A DNA stretch of 64,000 nucleotides from Nostoc sp. FACHB-973 (lineage in GTDB: Bacteria; Cyanobacteriota; Cyanobacteriia; Cyanobacteriales; Nostocaceae). The translations under genes and the position numbers were made by a program. Shown piece after piece: positions 25,601-34,663 of the stretch (position 1 is its first letter; each line of letters begins with the position of its first letter). The notes under the pieces were generated by a model, which did not search any database, was not told the DNA's origin, and worked only from the letters and a program-made list of their open reading frames with translations. The DNA lies in contig NZ_JACJSJ010000016.1 in NCBI RefSeq assembly GCF_014698115.1, positions 1-64,000 on the forward strand. Reading direction: 5' to 3'.

Positions 25601-27166
25601 ATGTCAGTTTCTCGACGAATTGCTTTTGCAGTGAGTGTTTCTTGGCTAAGTCGAGTGTCAATAATTTGTTCAGGCTTAGTTTTGACTCCGACTCTCTTCC
25701 GATTTATGGGAAAAGAGGAACTAGGACTATGGTATTTATTAGGTAATAGCCAATCTTTTTTATGGTTGTTGTCTTTGGGAATTACGCCAACCTTGACGCG
25801 GCATATAGCTTTGGCAAAAGGAAAAAGCGGCTTCGACCCAGAAGTAGAATTAACAGATGAGACTCAGCAACATATTGGAGATTTAGTAGTCACAGGTCGG
25901 TTAATTTTGCAATGGTTGGCAGTAGCTGTTTTCTTCATAGCGTGGATTTTGGGTTACGTTTTAATCAGTCAAATTCAGTTACATGAAGTGTCTCAAGAGC
26001 AAGTAATTTGGGCTTGGACATTAATGTGTGCTGGTTACGCGATCGCAGTTTGGTTATCTTACTTTGACTGCCTACTGGCGGGCATGGGATATGTTGGTTG
26101 GGATGGTCTGATTGCAGTATTAACCTATTTTTTAATTATCCTGAGTAACATGATTGCAGTCATGTTAGGGGGTGGATTATTAGCATTGGCAACAATTTCT
26201 GTAGTTGCTGGTTTAATCCAGCGGGTGATATTTATCACTGTTATTCGTTGGCGTTTTCCTAATTTATTGCTTTTTCAGGGTAATTGGAATATTCAATATG
26301 CCAAGGCACTATTTAAGCCCTCATTATATTGGTGGTTAACTGATTTGGGAGCATTTTTAATTTTACGCACCGATACTTATTTTATTGCGATATTTAAGGG
26401 TTCTCAAAATATTCCCAGTTATCAAGCTACTTATAATTTGATAGCTAATATTTCTCAAGCTGCTATTGCTTTTGCAGGTTCTTCAGCAGTTTTTATTAGT
26501 CAGGCATGGCAAGCCGGAAATTTAGCAGATATTCACCGAATGACTTTACGTAATGCACGCATAGGATTGTCAATTGTGGCTGCGGGAGTTGCATTTTTGA
26601 TTGTGGCAGGTGGAGATTTCATCAAATTGTGGTTGGGTAAGGGTAACTTTGTTGGTCTTGATGTCTTGTTGATTTTTTGTATTATCCTGACCCTAGAAAC
26701 GCAACATGTGATTCTGATAACAAGTTCACGAGCCACAGAAGATGAAAAGTATGCACCTTGGTCTTTAACTTCAGGTGTTCTGAATTTAGCATTTACCTGG
26801 GTTTTGATTAAACCTTTGGGGTTGCTTGGGGTAGCAATAGCAACAATGTTGGCACAGATGCTGACGAACAATTGGTATGCAGTCTATAGACCAATGGTGC
26901 GTTTGCGTCTCAACTTTGGCATCTATTTACGTCAGGTAGTCGGTTTATGGGCTAGTGTCCTGGTATGCTGTTTGGGCTTGTCTTGGTTGGCGAAGAAAAG
27001 TCTGTTTCTGTTAGGAATAACTTCAGAATGGGCTGTAATTATAACTACCGCAGTAATTTGTGGGGCTGTTTTATCAACTTCACTGTGGACAAGTGTTTTA
27101 GAAGACCATCATCGTAGAAGTATTCAGGGAAAGCTAAAAGCTTGGCTGAGGCTGTCTGAATTTTAA
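25601..27166 (+). CDS. Wzx-like polysaccharide flippase (MOP superfamily)
   Basis: A 521-residue membrane protein with about fourteen hydrophobic segments, the MOP/PST flippase layout (IAFAVSVSWLSRVSIICSGLVLTPTLFRFMGKEELGLWYLL at the start, in the style of Polysacc_synt proteins). Flippases of this type move undecaprenyl-linked repeat units across the plasma membrane before Wzy polymerisation. With the Wzc- and Wzy-like proteins and three glycosyltransferases upstream, it completes a Wzx/Wzy-dependent export set except for an outer-membrane Wza, which is not in the window. ATG 25601 is preceded by CCCATTCCCC repeats with no clear Shine-Dalgarno. It is the last gene of the cluster. Confidence 0.9.
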   Translation: MSVSRRIAFAVSVSWLSRVSIICSGLVLTPTLFRFMGKEELGLWYLLGNSQSFLWLLSLGITPTLTRHIALAKGKSGFDPEVELTDETQQHIGDLVVTGRLILQWLAVAVFFIAWILGYVLISQIQLHEVSQEQVIWAWTLMCAGYAIAVWLSYFDCLLAGMGYVGWDGLIAVLTYFLIILSNMIAVMLGGGLLALATISVVAGLIQRVIFITVIRWRFPNLLLFQGNWNIQYAKALFKPSLYWWLTDLGAFLILRTDTYFIAIFKGSQNIPSYQATYNLIANISQAAIAFAGSSAVFISQAWQAGNLADIHRMTLRNARIGLSIVAAGVAFLIVAGGDFIKLWLGKGNFVGLDVLLIFCIILTLETQHVILITSSRATEDEKYAPWSLTSGVLNLAFTWVLIKPLGLLGVAIATMLAQMLTNNWYAVYRPMVRLRLNFGIYLRQVVGLWASVLVCCLGLSWLAKKSLFLLGITSEWAVIITTAVICGAVLSTSLWTSVLEDHHRRSIQGKLKAWLRLSEF

Positions 27167-27481
27167 AATGATCAAATCTTAGACTGTAATAGTACTGTGG
27201 CTATCTGTAACTGATAGTAAATATGGTTACTAAGTCCTGAGATCATTCTCTAATTTGTGTATATGGGTAAATATTTATATTTTTATAAATAATAGTTAAG
27301 AAAAGATAAAATCATCTGAAACTTGGATAAGTAGTTGTAGTTTTATAAAGTATAATTAAGAAAAAGATAAACAAATCTAAGCAGTAACGTAGGCTAAATT
27401 TGCCTCGAACAATATCCGAAAAGGATAAAGTTCTAATTGTTTTAGATCAGAGACTATCGCTATCCTGTACATGCAAATAAC
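27167..27481. other. A/T-rich intergenic region
   Basis: About 315 bases. Two direct copies of AGTTAAGAAAAGATAAA (near 27293) and AATTAAGAAAAAGATAAA (near 27354) stand out and could be regulatory. No gene seen. Confidence 0.45.
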
Positions 27482-29269
27482 TTGCAGGTCAGGAGAGAAA
27501 GCAGCAAAAGTGTAAATTTCCGAGTTGAAGAGGCAAATAAAGGCGTGGGTCAGCATCAACCTGCTCAGCTAGAACGCTACAATCCAGACGCGATCGCTCG
27601 CTACTATGGTTACCGTCCCTGGCTAGCCTGGGGGCGATTGCTGAAAATTATCTGGTCTTTCGCAGGATTTATACTCAGTATAAAGTTGGATGAATGGCAA
27701 GATAAAGTTGAGCAGAACCAGGGAAAACGAGCTATCCAGCTGCGAAAACTGCTCACAGGTCTGGGGCCTACTTTTATTAAAGTTGGTCAAGCCCTTTCCA
27801 CCAGACCAGACCTGATACGTAAAGATTTTTTAGAAGAACTGGTAAAGTTGCAAGACCAGTTACCACCATTCGATAATGCGATCGCTTACCAAATTATCGA
27901 AACGGAACTAGACCGCCCCATTCACGACTGTTTTAGTGAACTGTCACCCAACCCAGTAGCTGCGGCTAGCTTGGGTCAAGTATACCGTGGTCGTTTGGTC
28001 ACTGGGGAAGAAGTCGCAGTCAAAGTGCAACGCCCCAACTTACGCCCGGTTCTCACACGCGACTTATATTTGATGCGGTGGGCGGCCAGTTGGCTAGCTC
28101 CTTGGTTACCCCTCAATCTGGGTCACGACCTGACTTTAATTGTGGACGAGTTTGGCACCAAGTTATTTGAAGAAATTGACTATATTAATGAAGGCCGCAA
28201 CGCCGAAAAATTTGCTAGCAACTTCCATAACGACCCGCAGGTAAAAGTCCCAGGGATTTACTGGCGTTATACCAACACCCACGTTTTAACCCTGGAATGG
28301 ATTAACGGCTTCAAGCTAACAGACACCCAACGCATCCGAGAAGCAGGTTTAGACCCAGAAACCATCATCCAAATTGGCGTTACCTCAGGTTTGCAACAGT
28401 TGTTAGAACACGGGTTCTTCCATGCAGACCCCCATCCTGGTAACTTGTTTGCTATGCCCGATGGTCGCATGGCTTACATAGACTTTGGCATGATGGATCA
28501 ATTGGAGGAAACCACCAAGGAAACACTAGTAGATGCACTAGTGCATTTGGTGAATAAAGACTACACCGATTTAGCCGAAGACTTTGTAAAATTGGGGTTT
28601 TTGACTCCAGACACAAATATTTGCCCGATTGTACCCGCATTAGAAGCGGTGTTGGGAAATGCGATCGGTAAAAACGTCGGGGATTTTAACTTCAAAACGA
28701 TCACCGATGACTTCTCGGAACTGATGTATGAATATCCTTTTCGAGTTCCGGCGAAGTTTGCTTTAATTATTCGTTCCCTGGTGACTCAAGAAGGTATTGC
28801 TCTCTCGCTCAACCGGGATTTCAAAATTGTTGAGGTGGGTTATCCATATATAGCACGGCGATTGCTGACGGGAGAATCACCAGCATTGCGGCGGCGACTA
28901 TTGAACGTGCTATTTAAAGATGGTAAATTCCAGTGGCAGCGGTTAGAAAACTTAATTATGATCGCTCGTACTGATGGCAACTTTGATGTCGTACCCACAG
29001 CCCAAATGGGATTCCAATATTTGATGTCCGAAGAAGGCAAATTTCTCCGGCGCCAGCTAGTGCTTGCTCTCACCGAAGATGACCGCCTGCACACCGAAGA
29101 AGTCCAACGCCTGTGGAACCTGGTTAAAGATGACTTAAAACCAGATCGTTTATTAAATGTGGCGATCGGTATTTTAACAGAATTATCCAGAGAAGGCGCG
29201 GCTGCCATCTTACCAAAAGCTACATTCCTTGGATCTTTTGTTGGAAACCAATCAGCAACTAAAAACTAA
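27482..29269 (+). CDS. ABC1/AarF/UbiB-family atypical kinase
   Basis: Up to 595 residues. The ABC1K core is complete: the KxGQ motif (Lys100 in TFIKVGQALSTRPDL), the alanine-rich loop VAAASLGQVYRG, the VAIK-like lysine in VAVKVQRPN, the catalytic-loop HADPHPGNLF and the metal-binding YIDFGMMDQ. Family members (UbiB, Coq8, plastid ABC1Ks) support prenyl-quinone synthesis and lipid homeostasis, here presumably plastoquinone or tocopherol metabolism at the membrane. The C-terminal hydrophobic part fits membrane association. The start is unsure: a TTG at 27482 gives 595 residues, but GTG 27545 (preceded by AAAGG) gives a leader closer to homologues that begin just before QLERYNPDAIARYY. Monocistronic or with the next gene. 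Confidence 0.92.
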   Translation: MQVRRESSKSVNFRVEEANKGVGQHQPAQLERYNPDAIARYYGYRPWLAWGRLLKIIWSFAGFILSIKLDEWQDKVEQNQGKRAIQLRKLLTGLGPTFIKVGQALSTRPDLIRKDFLEELVKLQDQLPPFDNAIAYQIIETELDRPIHDCFSELSPNPVAAASLGQVYRGRLVTGEEVAVKVQRPNLRPVLTRDLYLMRWAASWLAPWLPLNLGHDLTLIVDEFGTKLFEEIDYINEGRNAEKFASNFHNDPQVKVPGIYWRYTNTHVLTLEWINGFKLTDTQRIREAGLDPETIIQIGVTSGLQQLLEHGFFHADPHPGNLFAMPDGRMAYIDFGMMDQLEETTKETLVDALVHLVNKDYTDLAEDFVKLGFLTPDTNICPIVPALEAVLGNAIGKNVGDFNFKTITDDFSELMYEYPFRVPAKFALIIRSLVTQEGIALSLNRDFKIVEVGYPYIARRLLTGESPALRRRLLNVLFKDGKFQWQRLENLIMIARTDGNFDVVPTAQMGFQYLMSEEGKFLRRQLVLALTEDDRLHTEEVQRLWNLVKDDLKPDRLLNVAIGILTELSREGAAAILPKATFLGSFVGNQSATKN

Positions 29270-29385
29270 AAAATTTTAATAAGAATTCAGGAGTCAGGAG
29301 TCAGAATTCAGAATGAATTATGTCACTGATTTATTCTGAATTCTGAATTCTGAATTCTTTTTTTTAATATCAACCAGGAGTTTCC

Positions 29386-29760
29386 ATGTACTATTTCCCC
29401 TTGCAACCCCCTTACTTTCTCTTAATTGCTGGCTTTCTGGCAGCATTAACATCTGGCATAGCATTATCTGGGACTTTGAAAGTAATTGTACAGAAATGGC
29501 CAAGCGAGCCTACAGAAAATACTAAACCGCGTTCTCCATTGAAAGAATTATTTGTGCCATTTCTGGGCATAACTGCTGGTATTTGTTTATTTATGTCTTC
29601 AGGCTTGGAAATATTTGGCTTTCCTTACTTACTAGCTTTAGGAGTTGGTTTACCAATTAGTCTGCTGACTTGTTTGTTAGTGTGGTTGCAATTGGGAAGT
29701 ATGCTCGTTTTTGTCGAACGCGAAGGAATGCAATCTCTGGATTTAGATGCCGAGGGATGA
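29386..29760 (+). CDS. Small membrane protein of unknown function
   Basis: A 124-residue protein with three predicted transmembrane helices (about residues 10-33, 58-75 and 80-108) and a short acidic tail (SLDLDAEG). ATG 29386 is preceded by the Shine-Dalgarno AGGAG at 29373-29378. It follows the UbiB-like kinase gene by 116 bases, separated by GAATTCAG repeats. I recognise it only as a cyanobacterial conserved hypothetical. A clear terminator follows at 29853-29886. No function is proposed. Confidence 0.8.
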   Translation: MYYFPLQPPYFLLIAGFLAALTSGIALSGTLKVIVQKWPSEPTENTKPRSPLKELFVPFLGITAGICLFMSSGLEIFGFPYLLALGVGLPISLLTCLLVWLQLGSMLVFVEREGMQSLDLDAEG

Positions 29761-29852
29761 TGTAGAAGGAACAAAGAGGGCGATCGACGATTAGTTTCAC
29801 CTCCAAGGTCATCCTGAAGGGCTAGCGAGTCACCAATGACCTAGAAATTGCA

Positions 29853-29886
29853 AATCCCTCTTAGCGCGGGCTAGAGAGGGATTTTT
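29853..29886 (+). terminator. Intrinsic terminator
   Basis: ATCCCTCT with TAG (29854-29864) pairs with CTA and AGAGGGAT (29871-29881) and runs into TTTTT. It probably ends the transcript of the small membrane protein. Confidence 0.85.
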
Positions 29887-30083
29887 GGTATTGGGTATTT
29901 GGTATTGGGTTTTTTGACCGTGCCAATTTTAGATTTTAGATTTTAGATTTTAGATTATTTCGGTACTCCTTTCCTGCGGAACGCTACGCAAACCCAGAAG
30001 CAAGCTACATGCCCCGCCCGTTCGCGTAGCGTCTCGTAGAGAAGTCAAGCGGAACAAATCTAAAATCCAAAATTGTTTGACTG
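29887..30083. repeat. Mixed small repeats
   Basis: TTGGTATT direct repeats (29884-29910), four TTAGATT units (29932-29955), and a GGAACGCTACGC...GCGTAGCGTCTCGTAGAGAAG block (29980-30045) of a type common in Nostoc intergenic DNA. No gene. Confidence 0.7.
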
Positions 30084-30317
30084 CTAGGTTAAATTATTTG
30101 CTTTCTCAACTGCGTTCTTTAGCTCTTCAAAGGTAATACTACCGTCTTCGTCTGAATCATACTGTACTAGTAACTCCTGGGGGCTATTGGTATTTGTTTC
30201 TGATGAGACGATTGCACTTAAGCCAGGACTTAAAAAAAGATCATTAATGGAGACTTTGCCGTCTTGATCGTTATCTAAGGTATTAAAAAGAGATTGAAGC
30301 TCTTGCTCGGTTGCCAT
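30084..30317 (-). CDS. cse: Two-EF-hand calcium sensor (CSE type)
   Basis: A 77-residue acidic protein with two EF-hand loops, DNDQDGKVSIND (residues 15-26) and DSDEDGSITFEE (54-65). Each has Asp at 1, 3 and 5, Gly at 6, and an acidic residue at 12 (Asp in the first, Glu in the second). Length and layout match the cyanobacterial CSE (Calcium Sensor EF-hand) protein described in Nostoc PCC 7120, which binds calcium and influences photosynthesis and heterocyst physiology. It is cytoplasmic, since there is no signal peptide. ATG 30317 is clear and the gene appears monocistronic. The Asp at position 12 of loop 1 may weaken or alter metal choice there. Orthology to CSE is inferred from architecture. 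Confidence 0.85.
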   Translation of the reverse strand: MATEQELQSLFNTLDNDQDGKVSINDLFLSPGLSAIVSSETNTNSPQELLVQYDSDEDGSITFEELKNAVEKANNLT

Positions 30318-30726
30318 AAGTTTCTACATGAATTAGTTTTTAAATTTAATATCTCATTAATATGTCAACATTAAACAAACTTATGTCCTTAGACGTAGAA
30401 ACAGATATCGCTGCGGCTTAGATCGGGTGTACGCTGTGATACAAGGTCTACATCTGACCGAAGACAAAAGGGATACAGAGCCATTGAAGAAGAATTCAGA
30501 AGTCAGAATTCAGGGGTCAGCAATCTTGACGCGACTCGAAAATACTCGGCTTAGCTCCGCTATCGAGTACTCGCTTTCCGCGTCGCTATCCGCCAGTCAT
30601 ACAGAAAACATTGCTGAATTCTGACTCCTGACTCCTGAATTCTGTTTGATAAATTCATTTATGAACAATGTAAAAACAATTGTGCCGCGATGCGTCAGCA
30701 GACAGCCCAAAAGTCCTTACTCATCT
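30318..30726. other. Intergenic region with a repeat-bounded hairpin
   Basis: About 410 bases without a supportable gene. Units of AGAATTCAG/GTCAG (30492-30522) face CTGAATTCTGACTCCTGACTCC (30613-30643) as inverted repeats around ACTCGAAAATACTCGG...TCGAGTACTCGC. The open frame across it is repeat-derived. Confidence 0.7.
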
Positions 30727-31755
30727 TTATTTAGTAATTCTATCTTTGAAATTGCGGTAGTTTAGCTTAAAATTGTTGATTTTTTGCTGGATAAAACTGG
30801 TAGTAGATTTTTGCAGAAGTGTTAATTGACTTGGGCGCGTAAAGGTTTGAGGGCGTTTTTCAGGTGATTTTAAATAGCGATAGTATAAGAAAACGTCGCG
30901 GTAAGGAATATCAACATCTTCACCTGCACAAAGGCGCGTAAAATTTGACGAAGATACACTCATATAGTGAAGATATGTTATGGGTGTTTCCTCAGCGTAA
31001 AGGATATTATCTACAACATTAAATTTAGAAGCCCAATGACAACCCGTAGCGCCGTCATAATTGGCGTAGTTATAGTAAGAAATTCCACTTTTTAAAACTA
31101 AATAATTAAGAACTGTTTGGTCGGAATCTGCCCATGCGAGTGCATCAGCTTCACCTGCTTCTAAATTTTCTAAGATATTTGCTAAAGTAGTAGCGTCAAA
31201 AATCTTCTTTTGAGAAGCAAACCAACCAGAACAAAAAATGCGATCGCTAATATTTTCTTGATGAAAAATTTCTTGGAGTTTTTCTTCTGTCCAATCAAAA
31301 ATATACTTCAAATCTGATTTATATTGAAAGTCATTCGTGATCCAATCATATTGATCTAACTTCTGATAAACATCATCTAGTGGTTTCATCAACAGGGTGT
31401 CTCCATCAAAGAAGATAAACTTGTCAAATGGGCCATCTAAACAACAAAGTTTTCTATGTCTTTCTATACGAAAATTCTCTGATAAGCCATATTCTCTCCA
31501 GAGTTTTAATGCTCTTGGATGAGCTTTCCAGATACGAGTACCAAATTCTTCCCAGCGAGCTATTGAAGCATAATCTTCAAATAAGGTGACATTATCTCTA
31601 GCTGCTATCTCTGCCTTTACTTTGTCTAGCTGCTCATTATATGGAATTACACAAACAGGAATTTTTCTACCTGCATTAGCTTCTATACTGTTGAGCAAAG
31701 CAACTAGTTGATCGTAGACTACATCATTGGCTAGGGTATAAATACCATCAATCAT
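30727..31755 (-). CDS. Putative GT-A (DxD) glycosyltransferase, paralogue 1
   Basis: 342 residues. I chose ATG 31755 (MIDGIYTLANDVVYDQL), preceded by AGGAGT, over a start at 31791 that would overlap the upstream gene. GT-A features: N-terminal nucleotide-sugar strand, the metal-binding DxD in KFIFFDGDTLLMKPL, and a downstream acceptor region. The same start pattern (GIYTLANDxVxDQLVALLNSI), SGWFASQK, DQxVLNYLVLK and YLHYM...YRDVFLYYRYL recur in the two genes upstream (31772-32662 and 32666-33640), so the three are tandem paralogues. Distant relation to GT8 is likely. It is the last gene of the minus-strand polysaccharide run. Donor sugar unknown. Confidence 0.8.
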   Translation of the reverse strand: MIDGIYTLANDVVYDQLVALLNSIEANAGRKIPVCVIPYNEQLDKVKAEIAARDNVTLFEDYASIARWEEFGTRIWKAHPRALKLWREYGLSENFRIERHRKLCCLDGPFDKFIFFDGDTLLMKPLDDVYQKLDQYDWITNDFQYKSDLKYIFDWTEEKLQEIFHQENISDRIFCSGWFASQKKIFDATTLANILENLEAGEADALAWADSDQTVLNYLVLKSGISYYNYANYDGATGCHWASKFNVVDNILYAEETPITYLHYMSVSSSNFTRLCAGEDVDIPYRDVFLYYRYLKSPEKRPQTFTRPSQLTLLQKSTTSFIQQKINNFKLNYRNFKDRITK

Positions 31756-31771
31756 CGGGGTACTCCTGATA

Positions 31772-32662
31772 TTAAGTGCGAGTAGCGACAAAGGGAAATA
31801 AACGGCGAGTTAATTTGGGAATAAAGGCAAATTTACCCTCGTGAAGATAGCGATAGTGTTCCCACAATTCCCAATAGGGGCTACCAGTTTTAATCCGTAT
31901 GCCAGCCCAATGTAGATATTTTAGTCGTTGTCCCTGGTCATAGAGCGCGTAGTCTTGCTGTTGGAAATTTCGTGAACCCGCCCAACTACCAGGCCCTCCC
32001 CCAGGAATTTTGACGAGATTACCACGTTTGGCAATCAGTTTGAGAACTAAATAATTTAAAATTGGTTGGTCTGTAACTCCTTCGGAAAAATCAAAATATT
32101 CCCGATGTGCAGCACATTCGCGCAAGGTTTCATCCATTTGTTCTTCGGTAATTGTTCCTTTTTTGGCAGCCCAAAAACCGCTGTTGAAAACATCTTCAAG
32201 TTGGGTATCTGAAAAAATTTGTTGTTCTTTGACTAATGGCGAAAAAATATTTCGCAGCTTGTCATTGGCGTGATGATAATCACAACAGAAGAAATCGACT
32301 TCTGCAAGTTTGTCTAAATTGTCAGCAATTTTTTCAAAAACTACAATATCTGTATCAATATAAATAAACTCATCTAAAGGGCCAAACCACGCCACGAGTT
32401 TACGCATTTTGTTGGGTAAGGCGAGAAAATCCCGATCAAAAATTTCGCCGATGCGTTGGGTAAATTTATCAATAAATTCTAAATCGGGGAAAATTTGCAC
32501 GTTGTGTAAGGTACTAAGTTGCTCTGCTACCTTGTGATAATTTTCATTAAAAGGTATGAGATAAATTGTTACTTCTGGGTCATAGTAACGAATACTATTA
32601 AGTAAGGCGATCGCATTATCGATCACCCGATCATTGGCAACGATATAAATTCCCCTGCTCAT
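31772..32662 (-). CDS. Putative GT-A (DxD) glycosyltransferase, paralogue 2
   Basis: 296 residues with the paralogue pattern GIYIVANDRVIDNAIALLNSIRYYDPEV, the DxD in FIYIDTDIVVF, FNSGFWAAKKG, and DQPILNYLVLK followed by LKYLHWAG and WEHYRYLHEG. It is the most diverged of the tandem set. The gene ends 16 bases before paralogue 1 begins and starts 3 bases after paralogue 3 stops, so the three are tightly co-transcribed. It is presumably a cytoplasmic enzyme adding one sugar of the polymer. No signal peptide or membrane helix. Confidence 0.8.
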   Translation of the reverse strand: MSRGIYIVANDRVIDNAIALLNSIRYYDPEVTIYLIPFNENYHKVAEQLSTLHNVQIFPDLEFIDKFTQRIGEIFDRDFLALPNKMRKLVAWFGPLDEFIYIDTDIVVFEKIADNLDKLAEVDFFCCDYHHANDKLRNIFSPLVKEQQIFSDTQLEDVFNSGFWAAKKGTITEEQMDETLRECAAHREYFDFSEGVTDQPILNYLVLKLIAKRGNLVKIPGGGPGSWAGSRNFQQQDYALYDQGQRLKYLHWAGIRIKTGSPYWELWEHYRYLHEGKFAFIPKLTRRLFPFVATRT

Positions 32663-32665
32663 AAA

Positions 32666-33640
32666 TTATCCTTGTTTAATTAACTTAAGTTTTTTCAAAG
32701 TCCTAGTCAGTAAATTTGGTGGTGAAGCATTATAGGGTTTGGGAGGATGTTTAAATACGGGAAGTTTCTCTGGTTCATGTAGGTAACGATAATAAAGAAA
32801 TAAATCTCGATAAGGAAACTCAATATTTTCTCCAGCGCATACTGCTTGATTAACTGTAGGAGGAATTCCAATATAATGAAGGTAAGTTAATCGATTACCT
32901 TTGTCATACAAAATTCTTTCTTTTTCCTCAAAATGTAAAGAAGTGACAGTACATCCAGTGATCTGATTATTTGGTAAATGATGAGCAAAGTTGTAAATGG
33001 GTATACCCAAACGCATAAACATATAATTGAGAACTGGCTGGTCTCCTGTAGAATAGAGAATTTCCTGTTCTCCATTTCTTAAATAAGATAATAATTCTGC
33101 TATTTTTTCTTGATTAAATAAACCTTTTTTAGAAGCATAAAATCCAGAACAAAATATTTCTTTAGAGATGCGCTGTTCAGGAAAAACTTTAAATAATTTG
33201 GAGGAATTGACGTTATAAACTTTATCTGGGTATTTAAACTGAAAATCGTAAACAACACAGTCATATTGATTCAATCTATCAAAAACAAAATCTAGTGAAT
33301 TCATCACTATAGTATCAGCATCCAAATAAACAAATTTATCAAATGGCCCATCAAAGGCACAAAATCTTCGATGACCACCATAAATTCTATATTTATGTTT
33401 GTTCATACTAGCAGGACTAGCCTCTAGCATAAATTCATCCCAGCGCTTGATAGATTCTTGATCGTCGAAAAGAAATACATTGGGACGTTTAGCTATTTCT
33501 TCAGCAATGCGTTGTGTTTGGTCATCAAAAGGATAGATACAGACAGGGGTTTCTTTGCCTAGTATCACATCAATACTATTGAGCAAAGCTACCAGTTGAT
33601 CGAAAACATAATCATTAGCAAGAGTACAAATACCATTCAT
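32666..33640 (-). CDS. Putative GT-A (DxD) glycosyltransferase, paralogue 3
   Basis: 324 residues. It starts MNGICTLANDYVFDQLVALLNSID, with the DxD in FVYLDADTIVM, a bacterial-style FCSGFYASKKG, and DQPVLNYMFMRLGIPIYNFAHH. The FDGPFDKF stretch just before DxD is shared with paralogue 1, and the two are closest to each other overall. Spacing is 3 bases to the next gene and 3 bases from the GT10-like gene, typical of one operon. Recent tandem duplication with divergence is the simplest history. Substrate unknown. Confidence 0.82.
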   Translation of the reverse strand: MNGICTLANDYVFDQLVALLNSIDVILGKETPVCIYPFDDQTQRIAEEIAKRPNVFLFDDQESIKRWDEFMLEASPASMNKHKYRIYGGHRRFCAFDGPFDKFVYLDADTIVMNSLDFVFDRLNQYDCVVYDFQFKYPDKVYNVNSSKLFKVFPEQRISKEIFCSGFYASKKGLFNQEKIAELLSYLRNGEQEILYSTGDQPVLNYMFMRLGIPIYNFAHHLPNNQITGCTVTSLHFEEKERILYDKGNRLTYLHYIGIPPTVNQAVCAGENIEFPYRDLFLYYRYLHEPEKLPVFKHPPKPYNASPPNLLTRTLKKLKLIKQG

Positions 33641-33643
33641 AAT

Positions 33644-34603
33644 TTATGAGTGTTGAACAACAAAGTCTGACAACCAATTAAGCAGATTTAATTTGTGTAA
33701 AATGATTTGACGTGCTTCGGCGATCGCATCTTTTGCCTGATACCAAAAGTCAGGCGTTGCTGTCACTTCTTGGATATAAGCAATGCCTTTTTCATCTAAA
33801 CTGGGCAATCTTAAAAAACTACCCGGTGGTAATAATTTATCAGCAGCCGGGCCACCATAATAAATTGGCAGGCACCAAGCCAGTAAACTATCCCAAAGTT
33901 TTTCACTTACATACCAATTATTATCAGCATAGTTTTCAATTGCTAAATTGTAATAGTATGGTGCCATGCCATACCATTTATTACCCAATTCTCCTGATTT
34001 TTTCGCCCATTCTGGTAAATTGCGCCCATACAAATCAAACTTAATACGACTCGATTGTAGAGATTGCAAAAAGTCTAAACGCTGGCGATGGTTGGCTGTG
34101 CGGTTAATTCCGGAACTAATCCAACTGCATGGGGCAACTTTTTGGGGAGGTGGCATTTCATTTAAATCTTGAAATGTATTTGAATGATACCAAATAGCGG
34201 GCATATAGTCAGGAATAGGGGCAAAATCATCAGGACCAGAAATGTAACCGCAATATTTTTGGGCTTGTTGATAATTATGATTATTGATTTCTAAAACTTC
34301 ATCTAAGGGCGGTTCTCTTAGTAGATAAATAATCCGTTCTTTGTTGACACCACGCAGTAGAGAATCAAGATTAACGGCTGATTTTTGCTGGCGTTTGCGG
34401 AAGCGATCAAACCATGATTGTTGCGGCGCTGGTTGGGGAAAATCAAATTGATACATTAGCAAAAAATCTGGTTTTGCTGCTAGGGCTTGCATTTGTATAT
34501 TGCCCCAAATTCCAAATTGATGGGGGGTTTGTTGCCAAAGCCAATCGGCTCTAGTTTCTAAACCTCGATAGCTGCTAATCATTCCTACTGTTTTCATCGT
34601 CAT
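33644..34603 (-). CDS. GT10-family fucosyltransferase-like protein
   Basis: 319 residues. The C-terminal half carries the alpha-1,3/4-fucosyltransferase signature at about 217-250: YYYNLAIENYADNNWYVSEK, then LWDSLLAWCLPIYYGG, equivalent to the F-x-L-x-x-E-N...Y-V-T-E-K-L...PVY-x-G core that binds GDP-fucose. The N-terminal half is a variable acceptor domain. It lies in the minus-strand glycosyltransferase run, 3 bases upstream of paralogue 3, so a fucose or related deoxyhexose side group in the polymer is plausible. Some GT10-like bacterial enzymes use other donors. Cytoplasmic, without an anchor. Confidence 0.82.
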   Translation of the reverse strand: MTMKTVGMISSYRGLETRADWLWQQTPHQFGIWGNIQMQALAAKPDFLLMYQFDFPQPAPQQSWFDRFRKRQQKSAVNLDSLLRGVNKERIIYLLREPPLDEVLEINNHNYQQAQKYCGYISGPDDFAPIPDYMPAIWYHSNTFQDLNEMPPPQKVAPCSWISSGINRTANHRQRLDFLQSLQSSRIKFDLYGRNLPEWAKKSGELGNKWYGMAPYYYNLAIENYADNNWYVSEKLWDSLLAWCLPIYYGGPAADKLLPPGSFLRLPSLDEKGIAYIQEVTATPDFWYQAKDAIAEARQIILHKLNLLNWLSDFVVQHS

Positions 34604-34663
34604 TTGTTATTTGGAAATAATAATTTGTTGGTTCATGGAGGGGCGCCAAGAGTAATGAGGAGT

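Noticed and set aside
30427..30624. A 65-codon plus-strand frame
   Set aside because: It reads through AGAATTCAG/GTCAG repeats and the CGAGTACTCG hairpin; repeat-derived.
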